Position numbers and translations under genes: made by a program. Below, piece after piece: positions 1 to 7,768 of a stretch of 26,414 nt of DNA. The notes under the pieces are model-generated. The model saw only the letters and a list, made by a program, of their open reading frames with translations, had not been told where the DNA came from and searched no databases. Source of the DNA: JAKBCQ01 sp021807585 (GTDB taxonomy: Bacteria > Planctomycetota > Planctomycetia > Isosphaerales > Isosphaeraceae); NCBI GenBank assembly GCA_027325115.1, contig DAHWFG010000144.1:1-26414 (forward strand). The letters are read 5' to 3'. Numbering within the stretch: position 1 is the first letter of the stretch; each line of letters begins with the position of its first letter.

Positions 1-276
1 GAGAGACACACTCACGACCCAAACCTGAGGATGACGCGGGGGCGATGGGGGGGATGATCGCCAAGGGACCAGCGATCGCAGTGATCTTCATCAAGTTCCG
101 AAATCACGTCGATTCGGTCTAATTCCATAGGCTAACGACCGCGCGATCGGATTGCAAGACCCGTTTTCCGGTTTTGGCGATTTTTTTGGAGCGGCCAACC
201 TGATCATTGAAAAGGCTTGTTTTTCAGGGTTTAGGTCGCGATTATCTCGTGGAATTATCTCATATCATAAAAAGAT

Positions 277-355
277 CGCCGCGAGATGTTGATTTTTGGA
301 AACATCGTAGACGGAAGAACGCCGCGATTGTGTTGTTTTTTGGAAACATCGTAGA
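277..355. repeat. Two-copy tandem repeat, about 36 bp unit
   Basis: Copy 1 spans 277-311 and copy 2 spans 320-355. The 24-base cores (288-311 and 332-355) differ at one position and contain TTTTTGGAAACATCGTAGA. Both are preceded by CGCCGCGA at 277-284 and 320-327, with one base of length difference between that element and the core. The core period is 44 bases. Only two copies are visible, so this is not a CRISPR array. Its role is unknown. Confidence 0.75.
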
Positions 356-757
356 TGTCGGATCGCGTCTTCGGAGGATTGACAGATTGCGTGAGGATCA
401 CGATTCGGCAATCCTTTCCCGCGATTTTCAAGGATACGACCGAAGATTGGGGAATTCCCCTCGTTAGATTCAACCTGTTTTCGGCAAAGTCTTCACGGCT
501 TACGAATCCTCTGCCGAACCGATCGAGTTCCGCTGTTGAGTTTCCCGAGATGCCGTCTGGAATCGCTTTCCGCGCCGATATCGGCTCGATTCGGTTGTAT
601 TTCAGATCCAAGTTTAATGACAATAAGTTATACAGACAAATAATAGATATGCGTTGCGAGTCATTTGGGAGCATGAAACTACCGGTTAGCCTTTTAGAGT
701 CTTCGTCTGTATCTTCTACGCGCCGTGCGCGCATCTTTTGAGCGAATGGATGTAGAG

Positions 758-861
758 ATCATACTAACCCGACGCGCAAGCGAGGGTCCGATTAAATGAT
801 CAATCGAAAGTTTTCATGCTATTAACAGAATCCCCTCGCTAGCGCGTCGGATTGGTATGAT
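758..861. repeat. Long imperfect palindrome, REP/terminator-like
   Basis: The arms 758-786 and 833-861 are inverted copies matching at 26 of 29 positions, separated by a 46-base loop. One of the three differences would be a G-U pair in RNA, leaving a C-A and an A-A mismatch. The arm core reads CCGACGCGC(A/T)AGCGAGGG. The loop carries a smaller inverted repeat, CGATT (789-793) and AATCG (802-806), around a TGATCA. From memory, very similar sequences recur between genes in Rhodopirellula-type planctomycetes; I cannot verify this here. It could be a REP-like mobile palindrome, a bidirectional terminator or a structured RNA. No T-run follows either arm. Confidence 0.8.
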
Positions 862-918
862 AGCGGCTGCGCCGCGTTAGGAAAAATGGAAAAATGAGGA
901 GCTAAAGTCGTTCTTCCG

Positions 919-1007
919 CGTACAAATATTAGATAATATCTAGACGGCTTACAAGAAGGTTCGCCCTCCCAATTTGTACGCCCTCCCATTTGAGGATTCG
1001 ATCCTCT
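919..1007. repeat. Cluster of short inverted and direct repeats
   Basis: Four small structures lie close together downstream of the minus-strand gene run. CGTACAAAT (919-927) is the inverse of ATTTGTACG (972-980). ATATTA-GA-TAATAT (926-939) is a perfect palindrome. CGCCCTCCCAATTTG (962-976) is nearly repeated at 979-992. GAGGAT-TCG-ATCCTC (993-1007) is a six-base-pair hairpin. They may help end transcription of the run finishing at 1132, but there is no classic hairpin plus T-run. Confidence 0.45.
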
Positions 1008-1131
1008 CGATTGGATCGACCCTCGATTAGTCGGCGCCTCGAGTTGTTCGCCGCATGATCGAAGATATGAGCTTTAAATCTTCCGTGATATGCGGTGTTC
1101 TTTCAGGATATCCTCACGGATTCCGAATTCA

Positions 1132-1860
1132 TCAGCGTTCGCACCGACCGCGATCGGGGGTCGCTTTTTCGGCGATCAGCGCCTCGATTCTCGGCAAACG
1201 CGGGTCCATTCCCGATCGTTTCATCGCGCGCACGTGACCGACGAGCGTTTCCCAATCGTCGGCCGAATCGACGTCGTACCAAGGCGGAAGCGCCGAGAGG
1301 GACGCGTCGACGCCGAAAAGACGGTCGATCGTCTGATCGAGAACGCGCGACGAACTCCAATCGACTCCCGCGAAAATCGGCGGAACTCGGTCGCGACACC
1401 CGATCAAATAATAACCGCCGTCAACCGCGGGGCCGATTACGATATCCTGATTTTCAAGACATAGAAACGCGCTGATTACAAAAGAGGGGTCGAGCGTCGG
1501 CGAATCGGCGCCGATCAGCACGACGCGTTTCGCTCCCTCGGCGAATTCTCCCTCGAAGAACGATCGCATCCGCTCGCCGAGATCCCCATCTTCCTGGGGT
1601 TGGAGCGCGAACGTAGCCGGAACATGCGCGTCGAACCAATCCCCCGAGTCGGGAGGGTCGAAAACGACGACGCGACGACCTCCGGGCGCCAGAAACGCGT
1701 TCGACCCCCAAAGATCAATCGTATCGAGCAGCATCGCCTCGGCGACCCGCGCAGCAAACGCATCGCCGTATTCTCGCGCAAGTCGCGTTTTCACCCGCCC
1801 GGGATCGGGCCTTTTGGCGAAAACCCCCAAAGTCGCGTCGTCCGGCAAAGCCCAAGCCAC
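1132..1860 (-). CDS. TIGR04282/DUF2064 family transferase
   Basis: This is a nucleotidyltransferase/glycosyltransferase-like (GT-A fold) protein of about 242 residues. Family hallmarks are visible in order: VFAKRPDPGRVKTRLA near the N-terminus, VVLIGADSPTLDP near the middle, and IGPAVDGGYYLIG after it. The family is known as 'rSAM/selenodomain-associated transferase 1', and its substrate is not established. I prefer GTG at 1858-1860 as start because AGGGG lies eight bases upstream. A TTG two codons earlier (1864-1866) would overlap the preceding stop as TTGA but sits too close to that site. It is the last gene of a tightly packed trio with the glutaredoxin-like protein and the molybdopterin oxidoreductase, so it is probably co-translated with them. 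No radical SAM partner is seen in this window. Confidence 0.85.
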   Translation of the reverse strand: MAWALPDDATLGVFAKRPDPGRVKTRLAREYGDAFAARVAEAMLLDTIDLWGSNAFLAPGGRRVVVFDPPDSGDWFDAHVPATFALQPQEDGDLGERMRSFFEGEFAEGAKRVVLIGADSPTLDPSFVISAFLCLENQDIVIGPAVDGGYYLIGCRDRVPPIFAGVDWSSSRVLDQTIDRLFGVDASLSALPPWYDVDSADDWETLVGHVRAMKRSGMDPRLPRIEALIAEKATPDRGRCER

Positions 1861-1862
1861 GT

Positions 1863-2177
1863 TCAACGCCCCTTTCGTTCGGCATCGATCAGCCGATTCA
1901 GCAAAACTTCATTCACAATTCCCTTGAACCGAACCTTGCCGTCGATCGTCACGACCGGAACGGTCGTATCGTACAATCGCTTGAGCTCGTCGTCCGAATC
2001 GACGTCGATCGTCTCGAGGATAAATCGATGTTTCTTTTGATACGTTTTTAAAAGATCGATCGCTTTATGACAACAACAGCATTGCTCGCGGGTGTAAACG
2101 ACGACGCGCCAGGAAAGCCGGTTCGAGGTCCGCCAGCTTATGAACTTGCGCGGGTTTTTTAAGAGCGAAAGAATCAT
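1863..2177 (-). CDS. Glutaredoxin/thioredoxin-fold small protein
   Basis: A 104-residue protein with a glutaredoxin-like layout: a first beta strand (VVVYTR, residues 25-30), then the redox site, a helix, a second strand (ILETIDVDSDDEL), the cis-proline segment TVPVVTIDGK near residue 72, and a C-terminal helix. Glutaredoxins usually carry CxxC. Here four cysteines stand in a row (C33-C36, in EQCCCCHKA), which is unusual and could bind metal or give alternative disulfides. The N-terminal 24 residues are extra to the fold. Its ATG overlaps the stop of the upstream oxidoreductase gene (ATGA, 2174-2177), and its own stop abuts the next gene, so translation is likely coupled. It may serve as thiol reductant or cluster/sulfur carrier for the oxidoreductase; this is inference. 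Confidence 0.8.
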   Translation of the reverse strand: MILSLLKNPRKFISWRTSNRLSWRVVVYTREQCCCCHKAIDLLKTYQKKHRFILETIDVDSDDELKRLYDTTVPVVTIDGKVRFKGIVNEVLLNRLIDAERKGR

Positions 2178-4276
2178 CGGATCGTCTCCGTTGTCGTCGG
2201 ATCGGGAACGGGGCGGATTTCCACCAAATTATCGAAAAACGTGGCGCCGCCGGCCATATCGGCGAGAGCCTGCGAAGTCGTTCCGTTGACGTTCAACCCC
2301 CCTGGAACGAGCTTGTTCCAGTGGATCCCGAGCGCGACCGCGACTCCCCTTTGTACCGACCCTTTCAGCTCGACCTTGGCGAAAAACCGGCCGCGATTAT
2401 TATGAACCTCAACCCAATCGCCGTCGCTCACGTTTCGTGCGTTCGCGTCTTCGTCGGCGAGTTCGATCGTCGGCGTCCGCGCGATTGTTGAACGCCTTGA
2501 ATCGCCGGCGAACGTCGAGTTGAGGAACTCCGATCGCGGCGGGCTCACAAGTTGAATTGGAAAACGCTTCGCGAGTTCGGGACGCGTTAAAGGATCTTCA
2601 TGCGGCGGCGTGTATGTCGGCAGCGGATCGAACCCGTCGCGCTCCATCCGTTCGCTGTAAAGCTCGCATTTGCCCGAAGGGGTCGGAAAAATCCCGGCGG
2701 CGAACGGAGCGAATTCGGCGTCGAGATTGAGCCGAATCGACCCCTGGGATCGAAGCCGATCGAGCGTAATTCCGGCGAGATTGGGACCCCCGTCGAGGAG
2801 TTCGCGGATCAGCGTTTCGTCGTCCGGGAAGGTCTCGGCGTCAAAACCCAGCTTCGCCGCCAGGCCGCGAAAAACGTCGTTGTTCGAGCGACATTCGCCG
2901 ATCGGGGCGATCGCGGGTTCGTTGTACATCACATAATGATGTCCATAAGATCCGTGAACGTCTTCGTGCTCGAGCTGAGAGGTCGCGGGCAAAACGATAT
3001 CGGCGTAATCGACGGTGTCGGTCGCGAACAACTCGTGCACGACCGTGAACAAGTCTTCGCGCATCAATCCCTCGCGAACCTTCATGAGATCGGGGGCGAC
3101 CGCCGCGGGATTGCAATTGTAAACATATAACGCTTGAACGGGAGGACCGGGAAGTTCGCCCGCGAGCGCAGCGCCCAGCGAGTTCATGTTGATCGTCCGC
3201 GTTTCGGGGGGTGAAAGATCGGGACGTGTTAGCGCGTTCATATTAAAATCGAACGCCCCGCTCGTCGTCAGAAGGGCGCCGCCGCCGCGGTCGCGCCACG
3301 CTCCGGTGAGCGCGGGAAGGCACGCGATCGTCCGCACCGCCATCCCGCCGCCGCCGTGCCGCTGGAGGCCGTAATTGAGGCGAATGAGGCTCGGGCGTTC
3401 GGCGGCGTATCGCCGCGCCAAGAGTCCGATCGTCTCGGCGTCGATTCCGGTGATCTCCGACACACGATCGAGCGGATAATCGCCGATCGCACGCGCCTTG
3501 AGCTTGTCGGCGCCGATCGTCGCGCGATCGAGATATTCGCGATCCTCGAGCCCTTCGCGAAAGATCACGTGCATCATCCCGAGCGCCAGCGCCGCGTCGG
3601 TCCCAGGACGAATCGGAATGTACCAGTCCGATCGAGTCGCCGTCGGGCTCTTGTAAGGATCGATCGTTACGATCGTCGCCCCTTTCTTCCGCGCCTCGAT
3701 CATCAAGCTCCATAGATGGCTGTTTGTATGTACTGTATTCGATCCCCAATTAATGATCAATCGACAATTGGGAACGGCGAGGGGATCGGCGCCGAGTTTT
3801 CCCGTTCCGAGCGTGTATTCGTAGCCCGCGCCTCCCGCCGAGGCGCAGATTGTTCGGTCGAGCTTCGACGCGCCGAGGCGATGAAAGAACCGCCGATCGA
3901 GGCTGTTCGCCTGCAATTTACCCATCGTGCCGTAGTAGCTGTACGGGAGGATTGCTTGCGGGCCGTGAGGCGCAGCCGCGATCGCGGCGAATTGCTCGGC
4001 GATGCGAGTGAGAGCGTCGTCCCACGCGATCGGCTCGAAGCGCCCTTCTCCCTTGCGCCCAGTGCGAATGAGCGGCCGAACGAGCCGATCGGTCGAATAA
4101 ACGCGATCGAGATAGCGCGCCATCTTGCCGCAAAGGAAGCCGCGCGTGAAAGGGTGATTTTTATCCCCCCGCAAATCAATCGCCGCGCCGTCGCGCACCT
4201 TCACGGTCATCCCGCACGTGTCGGGACAATCGAGCGGGCAAACGCATTTTATGATCTTGTCCGTCGATAAACTCAT
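2174..4276 (-). CDS. Molybdopterin-dependent oxidoreductase (DMSO reductase family)
   Basis: A 700-residue catalytic subunit of the molybdopterin bis-guanine dinucleotide family (COG0243 type). The N-terminus has a [4Fe-4S] cysteine set, CPLDCPDTCG at C13, C17 and C21, with the fourth ligand likely C49 in LCGK. The segments INWGSNTVHTNSHLW, VTIDPYKSPTA and PIRPGTDAALALGMMH are typical of cofactor-binding regions, and VHNNRGRFFAKVEL near the C-terminus is the usual molydopterin-binding beta-barrel. C144 (TICASAGG) lies where such enzymes often place a metal ligand, but I would not assign it firmly. No twin-arginine signal is visible, so it is probably cytoplasmic. No iron-sulfur or membrane-anchor subunit is adjacent. 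The substrate cannot be read from the sequence. No in-frame TGA suggests a selenocysteine formate dehydrogenase. Confidence 0.9.
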   Translation of the reverse strand: MSLSTDKIIKCVCPLDCPDTCGMTVKVRDGAAIDLRGDKNHPFTRGFLCGKMARYLDRVYSTDRLVRPLIRTGRKGEGRFEPIAWDDALTRIAEQFAAIAAAPHGPQAILPYSYYGTMGKLQANSLDRRFFHRLGASKLDRTICASAGGAGYEYTLGTGKLGADPLAVPNCRLIINWGSNTVHTNSHLWSLMIEARKKGATIVTIDPYKSPTATRSDWYIPIRPGTDAALALGMMHVIFREGLEDREYLDRATIGADKLKARAIGDYPLDRVSEITGIDAETIGLLARRYAAERPSLIRLNYGLQRHGGGGMAVRTIACLPALTGAWRDRGGGALLTTSGAFDFNMNALTRPDLSPPETRTINMNSLGAALAGELPGPPVQALYVYNCNPAAVAPDLMKVREGLMREDLFTVVHELFATDTVDYADIVLPATSQLEHEDVHGSYGHHYVMYNEPAIAPIGECRSNNDVFRGLAAKLGFDAETFPDDETLIRELLDGGPNLAGITLDRLRSQGSIRLNLDAEFAPFAAGIFPTPSGKCELYSERMERDGFDPLPTYTPPHEDPLTRPELAKRFPIQLVSPPRSEFLNSTFAGDSRRSTIARTPTIELADEDANARNVSDGDWVEVHNNRGRFFAKVELKGSVQRGVAVALGIHWNKLVPGGLNVNGTTSQALADMAGGATFFDNLVEIRPVPDPTTTETIR

Positions 4277-4344
4277 ATAATTATATATGTATCAATAATG
4301 AAGCCGATCCCGAATCCTTTGATCTTATTTTCCGCCCCTCGCGT

Positions 4345-4950
4345 TCAATCGTTCTCGAAGACGCGCCGTTCGTCGACCCTCCGCGGCGCTTGCTCGCCCG
4401 CCAAACCGATCTCACGCGACCTCAGCCGATCGACCAAGAGGATCGCGACGATCGTTTTGGCGTCGACGATCTCTCCCGTTAAAACGCGTCGCACCGCGTC
4501 GTCCCAGGGAAGAATCACCGGCGTCAGACGTTCGTCGGGCTGATGCTCGGTTTCGCCGAGCGTCAAATCTTCACAAATATACAAATACATGCGTTCGTTC
4601 ATCACTCCGGGAGAGACGAACCAATCGGCGACGGGGCGCACGATCCGCGCCGCGTATCCGGTCTCCTCGCGCAGTTCTCTCACCGCGGTCGCGTCCGGGC
4701 TTTCGTCCGCGTCGATCGTCCCCGCGGGAACCTCGAGCAGTTCGCGATCGATCGTATATCGATAATTGTTCACCAAACAGACATGATCACGATCGGTAAA
4801 CGGAACGAGCGCGACCGCGCCCCGATGCAGAACGACCTCGCGCGTCGTCTCACTCCCGTCGGCGAGCCGAATCGTCTTGAGCGCCAGATCAATCTTCCGA
4901 CCCCGGTAGATCGTCCGCGTCGCCTCGGTATCGGTCAAAGATTCGCGCAT
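4345..4950 (-). CDS. Nudix hydrolase, ADP-ribose pyrophosphatase-like
   Basis: A 201-residue protein with a complete Nudix box at residues 77-99: G, five residues, E, seven residues, REL, one residue, EE, then TGY. The motif binds the metal ions that hydrolyse a nucleoside diphosphate linked to another group. The preceding VCLVNNYRYTIDRELLEVPAGTID and the later GVMNERMYLYICEDL match the ADP-ribose/ADP-sugar pyrophosphatase group (NudF/YffH type). This would cleave ADP-ribose to AMP and ribose 5-phosphate; the exact substrate is inferred. Start ATG at 4950 lacks a clear ribosome binding site. It lies 25 bases after the aminotransferase gene and 68 bases before the oxidoreductase start. Confidence 0.9.
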   Translation of the reverse strand: MRESLTDTEATRTIYRGRKIDLALKTIRLADGSETTREVVLHRGAVALVPFTDRDHVCLVNNYRYTIDRELLEVPAGTIDADESPDATAVRELREETGYAARIVRPVADWFVSPGVMNERMYLYICEDLTLGETEHQPDERLTPVILPWDDAVRRVLTGEIVDAKTIVAILLVDRLRSREIGLAGEQAPRRVDERRVFEND

Positions 4951-4975
4951 AAGTGATGATTTCGATTCAAGAGGT

Positions 4976-6151
4976 TTAAAGCGTTTTGCGATAATCCTTC
5001 CACGCGACCTCGAAGCGATCGATCGCGTCGCGAAGAACGTTTTCCTCGACCGCGAAGCAAAGCCGTACGTGCCCTTCCCCCCCCGCTCCGAAAGCGCTTC
5101 CGGGCGCGACGCCGAGGCGGTGTTCGACGACCAATCCTCGGCAGAACGCGAACGAATCGGTTAATCCATCGAGCCTGGGAAAAACGTAAAACGAACCCGG
5201 CGGCTCGGCGAGGACGATTCCAGGAATCTTCCTCAGTTTATCGATCGCGATCCGCCGATGCCGCTCGTAGCGAAGCCTGCTCTCGGCGACGAACGACTCT
5301 CCCTGTTCGAGAGCCGCGAGCGCGGCGCGCTGCGTAAAACCCGCGGCGTGACTTACGACGAACTCTTGTAACGTTTTCAGCCGATTCGCAGTCTCGGCGA
5401 GCGCGATCGTATAACCGATCCGCCAGCCCGTCATGCGATACGTTTTCGAAAAACTCTGAGTGACGATCGTCCGTTTCCGCGCGTCGGCGATCTCCCACGG
5501 GCTGGGAGCGATTTCGCGATCGAAGACGAGCCTCTCGTACACGCCGTCGGCGAGGAGCCAAAGATCGTGACGATCACAGAACGCGACGATTCGTTCCCAG
5601 TCGTCGTGCGAAGCGGTCCAGCCCGTCGGGTTTCCGGGGCTCGCGAGCGCCAGCAACCGCGTGTTCGGCTTGACCGCGGCCTCGATCCGATCGAAATCGA
5701 GGCGAAAGCCCGATTCATCAAAAGAGAGGGGGATTTCGATTGATTCGGCGCCCGTCACACGCACCGCGGCCGAGAGATTGGGCCAAAGCGGCGTGATCAA
5801 GATCGCCGAGTCTTCCGCCGAGAGCGTCGCCTGGCAAACGAGCGCGATCGCCACCATGCCGCTCGCCGTCGTAACGATCTGATCGGCGTTCGTCTCGGTC
5901 CGATGGAGCCGTGCGTACATCGCCGCGATCGCCTCGCGGAGTTCGGGAAAACCCGCGTTCGGGGTATAAAAGGTGAAGTTCTCGGCGATCGCTCCCCGCC
6001 CCGCTGCCTTGATGAAATCGGGGGTCGCGAGCGTGTCCTCGCCGTAAAAGAGCCGGAGCGTGCCGGGATGAAGATCCGCGAGCGCCGCGATTTGGCGGAT
6101 CCGCGAACCTGGAATCGATGCGGCGGGAGCGTATGCGGGATCGTGACTCAC
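4976..6151 (-). CDS. Class I/II pyridoxal-phosphate aminotransferase
   Basis: A 391-residue fold-type I aminotransferase of the aspartate/aromatic group. Recognised sites are YTPNAGFPELREAI (62-75), the cofactor segment SPGNPTGW (171-178, N174), ADGVYERLVF (201-210, aspartate D202 and tyrosine Y205), and the Schiff-base lysine K236 in SQSFSKTYRMTGWRIGY-like context, followed by R244. The C-terminal domain has PPGSFYVFPRL and a final arginine region GHVRLCFA. It moves an amino group between an amino acid and 2-oxoglutarate in the cytoplasm; the amino acid is not determinable. The start is GTG (6149-6151) with GGAAAG about eight bases upstream. It lies between the stress protein and the Nudix gene on the same strand. 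Confidence 0.9.
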   Translation of the reverse strand: MSHDPAYAPAASIPGSRIRQIAALADLHPGTLRLFYGEDTLATPDFIKAAGRGAIAENFTFYTPNAGFPELREAIAAMYARLHRTETNADQIVTTASGMVAIALVCQATLSAEDSAILITPLWPNLSAAVRVTGAESIEIPLSFDESGFRLDFDRIEAAVKPNTRLLALASPGNPTGWTASHDDWERIVAFCDRHDLWLLADGVYERLVFDREIAPSPWEIADARKRTIVTQSFSKTYRMTGWRIGYTIALAETANRLKTLQEFVVSHAAGFTQRAALAALEQGESFVAESRLRYERHRRIAIDKLRKIPGIVLAEPPGSFYVFPRLDGLTDSFAFCRGLVVEHRLGVAPGSAFGAGGEGHVRLCFAVEENVLRDAIDRFEVAWKDYRKTL

Positions 6152-6197
6152 CGAACTTGCTTTCCAATAAAAATCCGATAACCTAGTTATATCAAGG

Positions 6198-6677
6198 CTA
6201 CTCTTTGGGCTTATCGGCGGCGGCTTTTTTGGCGGGAGTTCGCACGGTGAGGACGGGGCAGGGCGCCTCGCGAACGATCCGTTCGGCCACCGACCCCAGC
6301 AGTAAACGCCCCAGTCCGGTGCGACCGTGGGTCGCGATCACGATCAAATCGACGTCTTGATCCGTCGAGTAATCACAGATCGATTCGACCGCGTTTCCCC
6401 ACCGGATCGCACGTTTCACCTCGGCGGGTGTTCCCCATTCGGGCTTGAGGATCGTTTGCAGCGATTCGATCGCCCGCTCCTCGGATTGCTCAAAATACTC
6501 GGGTGGAAGCGCCGCGGCGACCGCGAGATCGGGGAACACCGGCACGAACTCTTGAAGCACGTGCAGCAGGTGAAGCGACGCCGAAAACTTCTCGGCGATC
6601 TCGCACGCGTAGCGAATCGCTCCCTCGGAGTGCGGGCTGAAATCGGTCGGCGCCAAAATACGTTTGATTGAAATCAT
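6198..6677 (-). CDS. Universal stress protein UspA family
   Basis: A 159-residue single-domain universal stress protein. The N-terminus KRILAPTDFSPHSEGAIRYA carries the conserved aspartate (D12) of the nucleotide site. The C-terminal signature THGRTGLGRLLLGSVAERIV corresponds to the ATP-binding pattern G-2x-G-9x-G-S/T, except that the first glycine is alanine (A115); G118, G128 and S129 are present. It then ends in the typical CPVLTVR strand and a lysine-rich tail. Members bind ATP or act as regulatory dimers under starvation or redox stress. It is 37 bases downstream of ilvE and probably transcribed with it. Confidence 0.92.
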   Translation of the reverse strand: MISIKRILAPTDFSPHSEGAIRYACEIAEKFSASLHLLHVLQEFVPVFPDLAVAAALPPEYFEQSEERAIESLQTILKPEWGTPAEVKRAIRWGNAVESICDYSTDQDVDLIVIATHGRTGLGRLLLGSVAERIVREAPCPVLTVRTPAKKAAADKPKE

Positions 6678-6714
6678 GAAAGCTCTCTCGTTGGTGCAAG
6701 GTGTTTGCGCGCCC

Positions 6715-7596
6715 TCATGACGCTCGATTCGTTGAAGATTCCCCGGTAACGAGGGAGTGAAAGCGCTTACGGAGCGTTTTGGTGATCGGCCCGGGAGACC
6801 CCCCGCCGATCGGTCGACCGTCGCATTCGACCACGGGAATCACCTCGGCCGCGGTCCCCGTCAAAAAACATTCCTCGGCTGTGTAAACATCATGCCGATC
6901 CATCGATCGCTCGATCACGCGAATCCCCTCCTTCCGCGCCAGTTCGATCACCGCGTCCCGCGTGATTCCCTCGAGAATACCCGAATCGATCGAAGGCGTG
7001 TGCAGCTCGCCGCGACGAACGATAAAGAGATTATCCCCCGTGCACTCCGCCACCTCTCCCTTATGATTGAGCATCAGCGCCTCGACGCATCCCGCGTTCG
7101 CTCCCTCGATCTTCGCCAAAATATTGTTCAAATAATTGAGCGATTTGATCCGAGGATTGAGCGCCGCGGGATGATTCCGCGCCGTTCCCGCCGTCACGAT
7201 CCTCAGCCCTTTTTCGTACATCTCTTCGGGATAAAGGCTGATATGATCGGTAATGATAATTACTTGCGGATTGGAAGTCCGCCGCGGATCGAGTCCGAGC
7301 GTCCCCGCGCCGCGCGTGACGATCAGTCGAATGTATGCGTCGGTCAGTTCGTTGGCCGCGAGTGTGGAAACGACCGCCTTCGCGGTCTCGTCGCGAGTGA
7401 GCGGGATTTCGAGATGAATCGCTCGCGCCGAATCGAAAAGTCGATCGACGTGTTCCTTGAGCCGAAAGACGCGTCCGTTGTACGAACGGATCCCCTCGAA
7501 CACACCGTCGCCGTAAAGCAGACCGTGATCGTACACGCTGATCTTGGCGTCGGCCTTGTCGAACAACTGACCGCCGATATAAACCTTGAAGCTCAT
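6715..7596 (-). CDS. ilvE: Branched-chain amino acid aminotransferase
   Basis: A 293-residue fold-type IV aminotransferase. The N-terminus VYIGGQLFDKADAKISVYDHGLLYGD and the following GVFEGIRSYNG are the class hallmarks. The pyridoxal phosphate lysine is K151 in NPRIKSLNYLNN. ALMLNHKGEVAECTGDNLFIV and EGITRDAVIELA complete the signature, and the late segment CFLTGTAAEVIPV fits IlvE better than D-amino acid aminotransferase. It catalyses the last step of leucine, isoleucine and valine synthesis, moving the amino group from glutamate. Start ATG at 7596 has GGAG ten bases upstream. A 172-base gap without a gene separates it from the ABC transporter ATPase upstream. Confidence 0.93.
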   Translation of the reverse strand: MSFKVYIGGQLFDKADAKISVYDHGLLYGDGVFEGIRSYNGRVFRLKEHVDRLFDSARAIHLEIPLTRDETAKAVVSTLAANELTDAYIRLIVTRGAGTLGLDPRRTSNPQVIIITDHISLYPEEMYEKGLRIVTAGTARNHPAALNPRIKSLNYLNNILAKIEGANAGCVEALMLNHKGEVAECTGDNLFIVRRGELHTPSIDSGILEGITRDAVIELARKEGIRVIERSMDRHDVYTAEECFLTGTAAEVIPVVECDGRPIGGGSPGPITKTLRKRFHSLVTGESSTNRAS

Positions 7597-7768
7597 GCGA
7601 CCGAATCTCCACCCGCTTGGTCGATTTCCTCAAAGAAGCGACTCGTCCGGCGGGCGTTGGCCGCTGTCCGGCATCCGAATCCAGACGACACGATTACGAC
7701 GGTCGCTTGCGATCGACCGACGTCGATTCGGCGGCGAGCGAAGGCGCAAGTTGGATCGACCGCCGTGG

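Larger units (their letters stand above)
1..1131. other. Gene-poor left edge with repeats
   Basis: I can support no gene in this stretch of about 1.1 kb. Two short frames touch the left edge. A plus-strand frame is open from base 3 to a TAA at 120-122 and could be the last 39 residues of a gene. A minus-strand frame starts with ATG at 91 and runs off the window. They overlap, and third-position G+C does not separate them, so neither is called. Longer frames at 255-734 (minus) and 355-741 (plus) overlap each other and resemble nothing I know. The stretch contains a tandem repeat (277-355), a long palindrome (758-861) and a cluster of short repeats (919-1007), each listed separately. Confidence 0.6.

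Noticed and set aside
277..355. CRISPR-like repeat
   Set aside because: Only two copies, short spacer of eight bases, and no cas genes.
255..734. Minus-strand frame of 159 codons
   Set aside because: It overlaps a plus-strand frame (355-741), contains the 277-355 repeat, has no ribosome binding site and no family resemblance.
355..741. Plus-strand frame of 128 codons ending just before the 758-861 palindrome
   Set aside because: Third-position composition looks non-coding and nothing matches a known family; the palindrome position alone is not enough.
2174..4276. Selenocysteine formate dehydrogenase
   Set aside because: No in-frame TGA, and context lacks formate dehydrogenase subunits.
4280..4285. 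TATAAT on the minus strand before the molybdopterin oxidoreductase
   Set aside because: It lies only three bases before the start codon, so transcription would begin within the gene; no -35 box.
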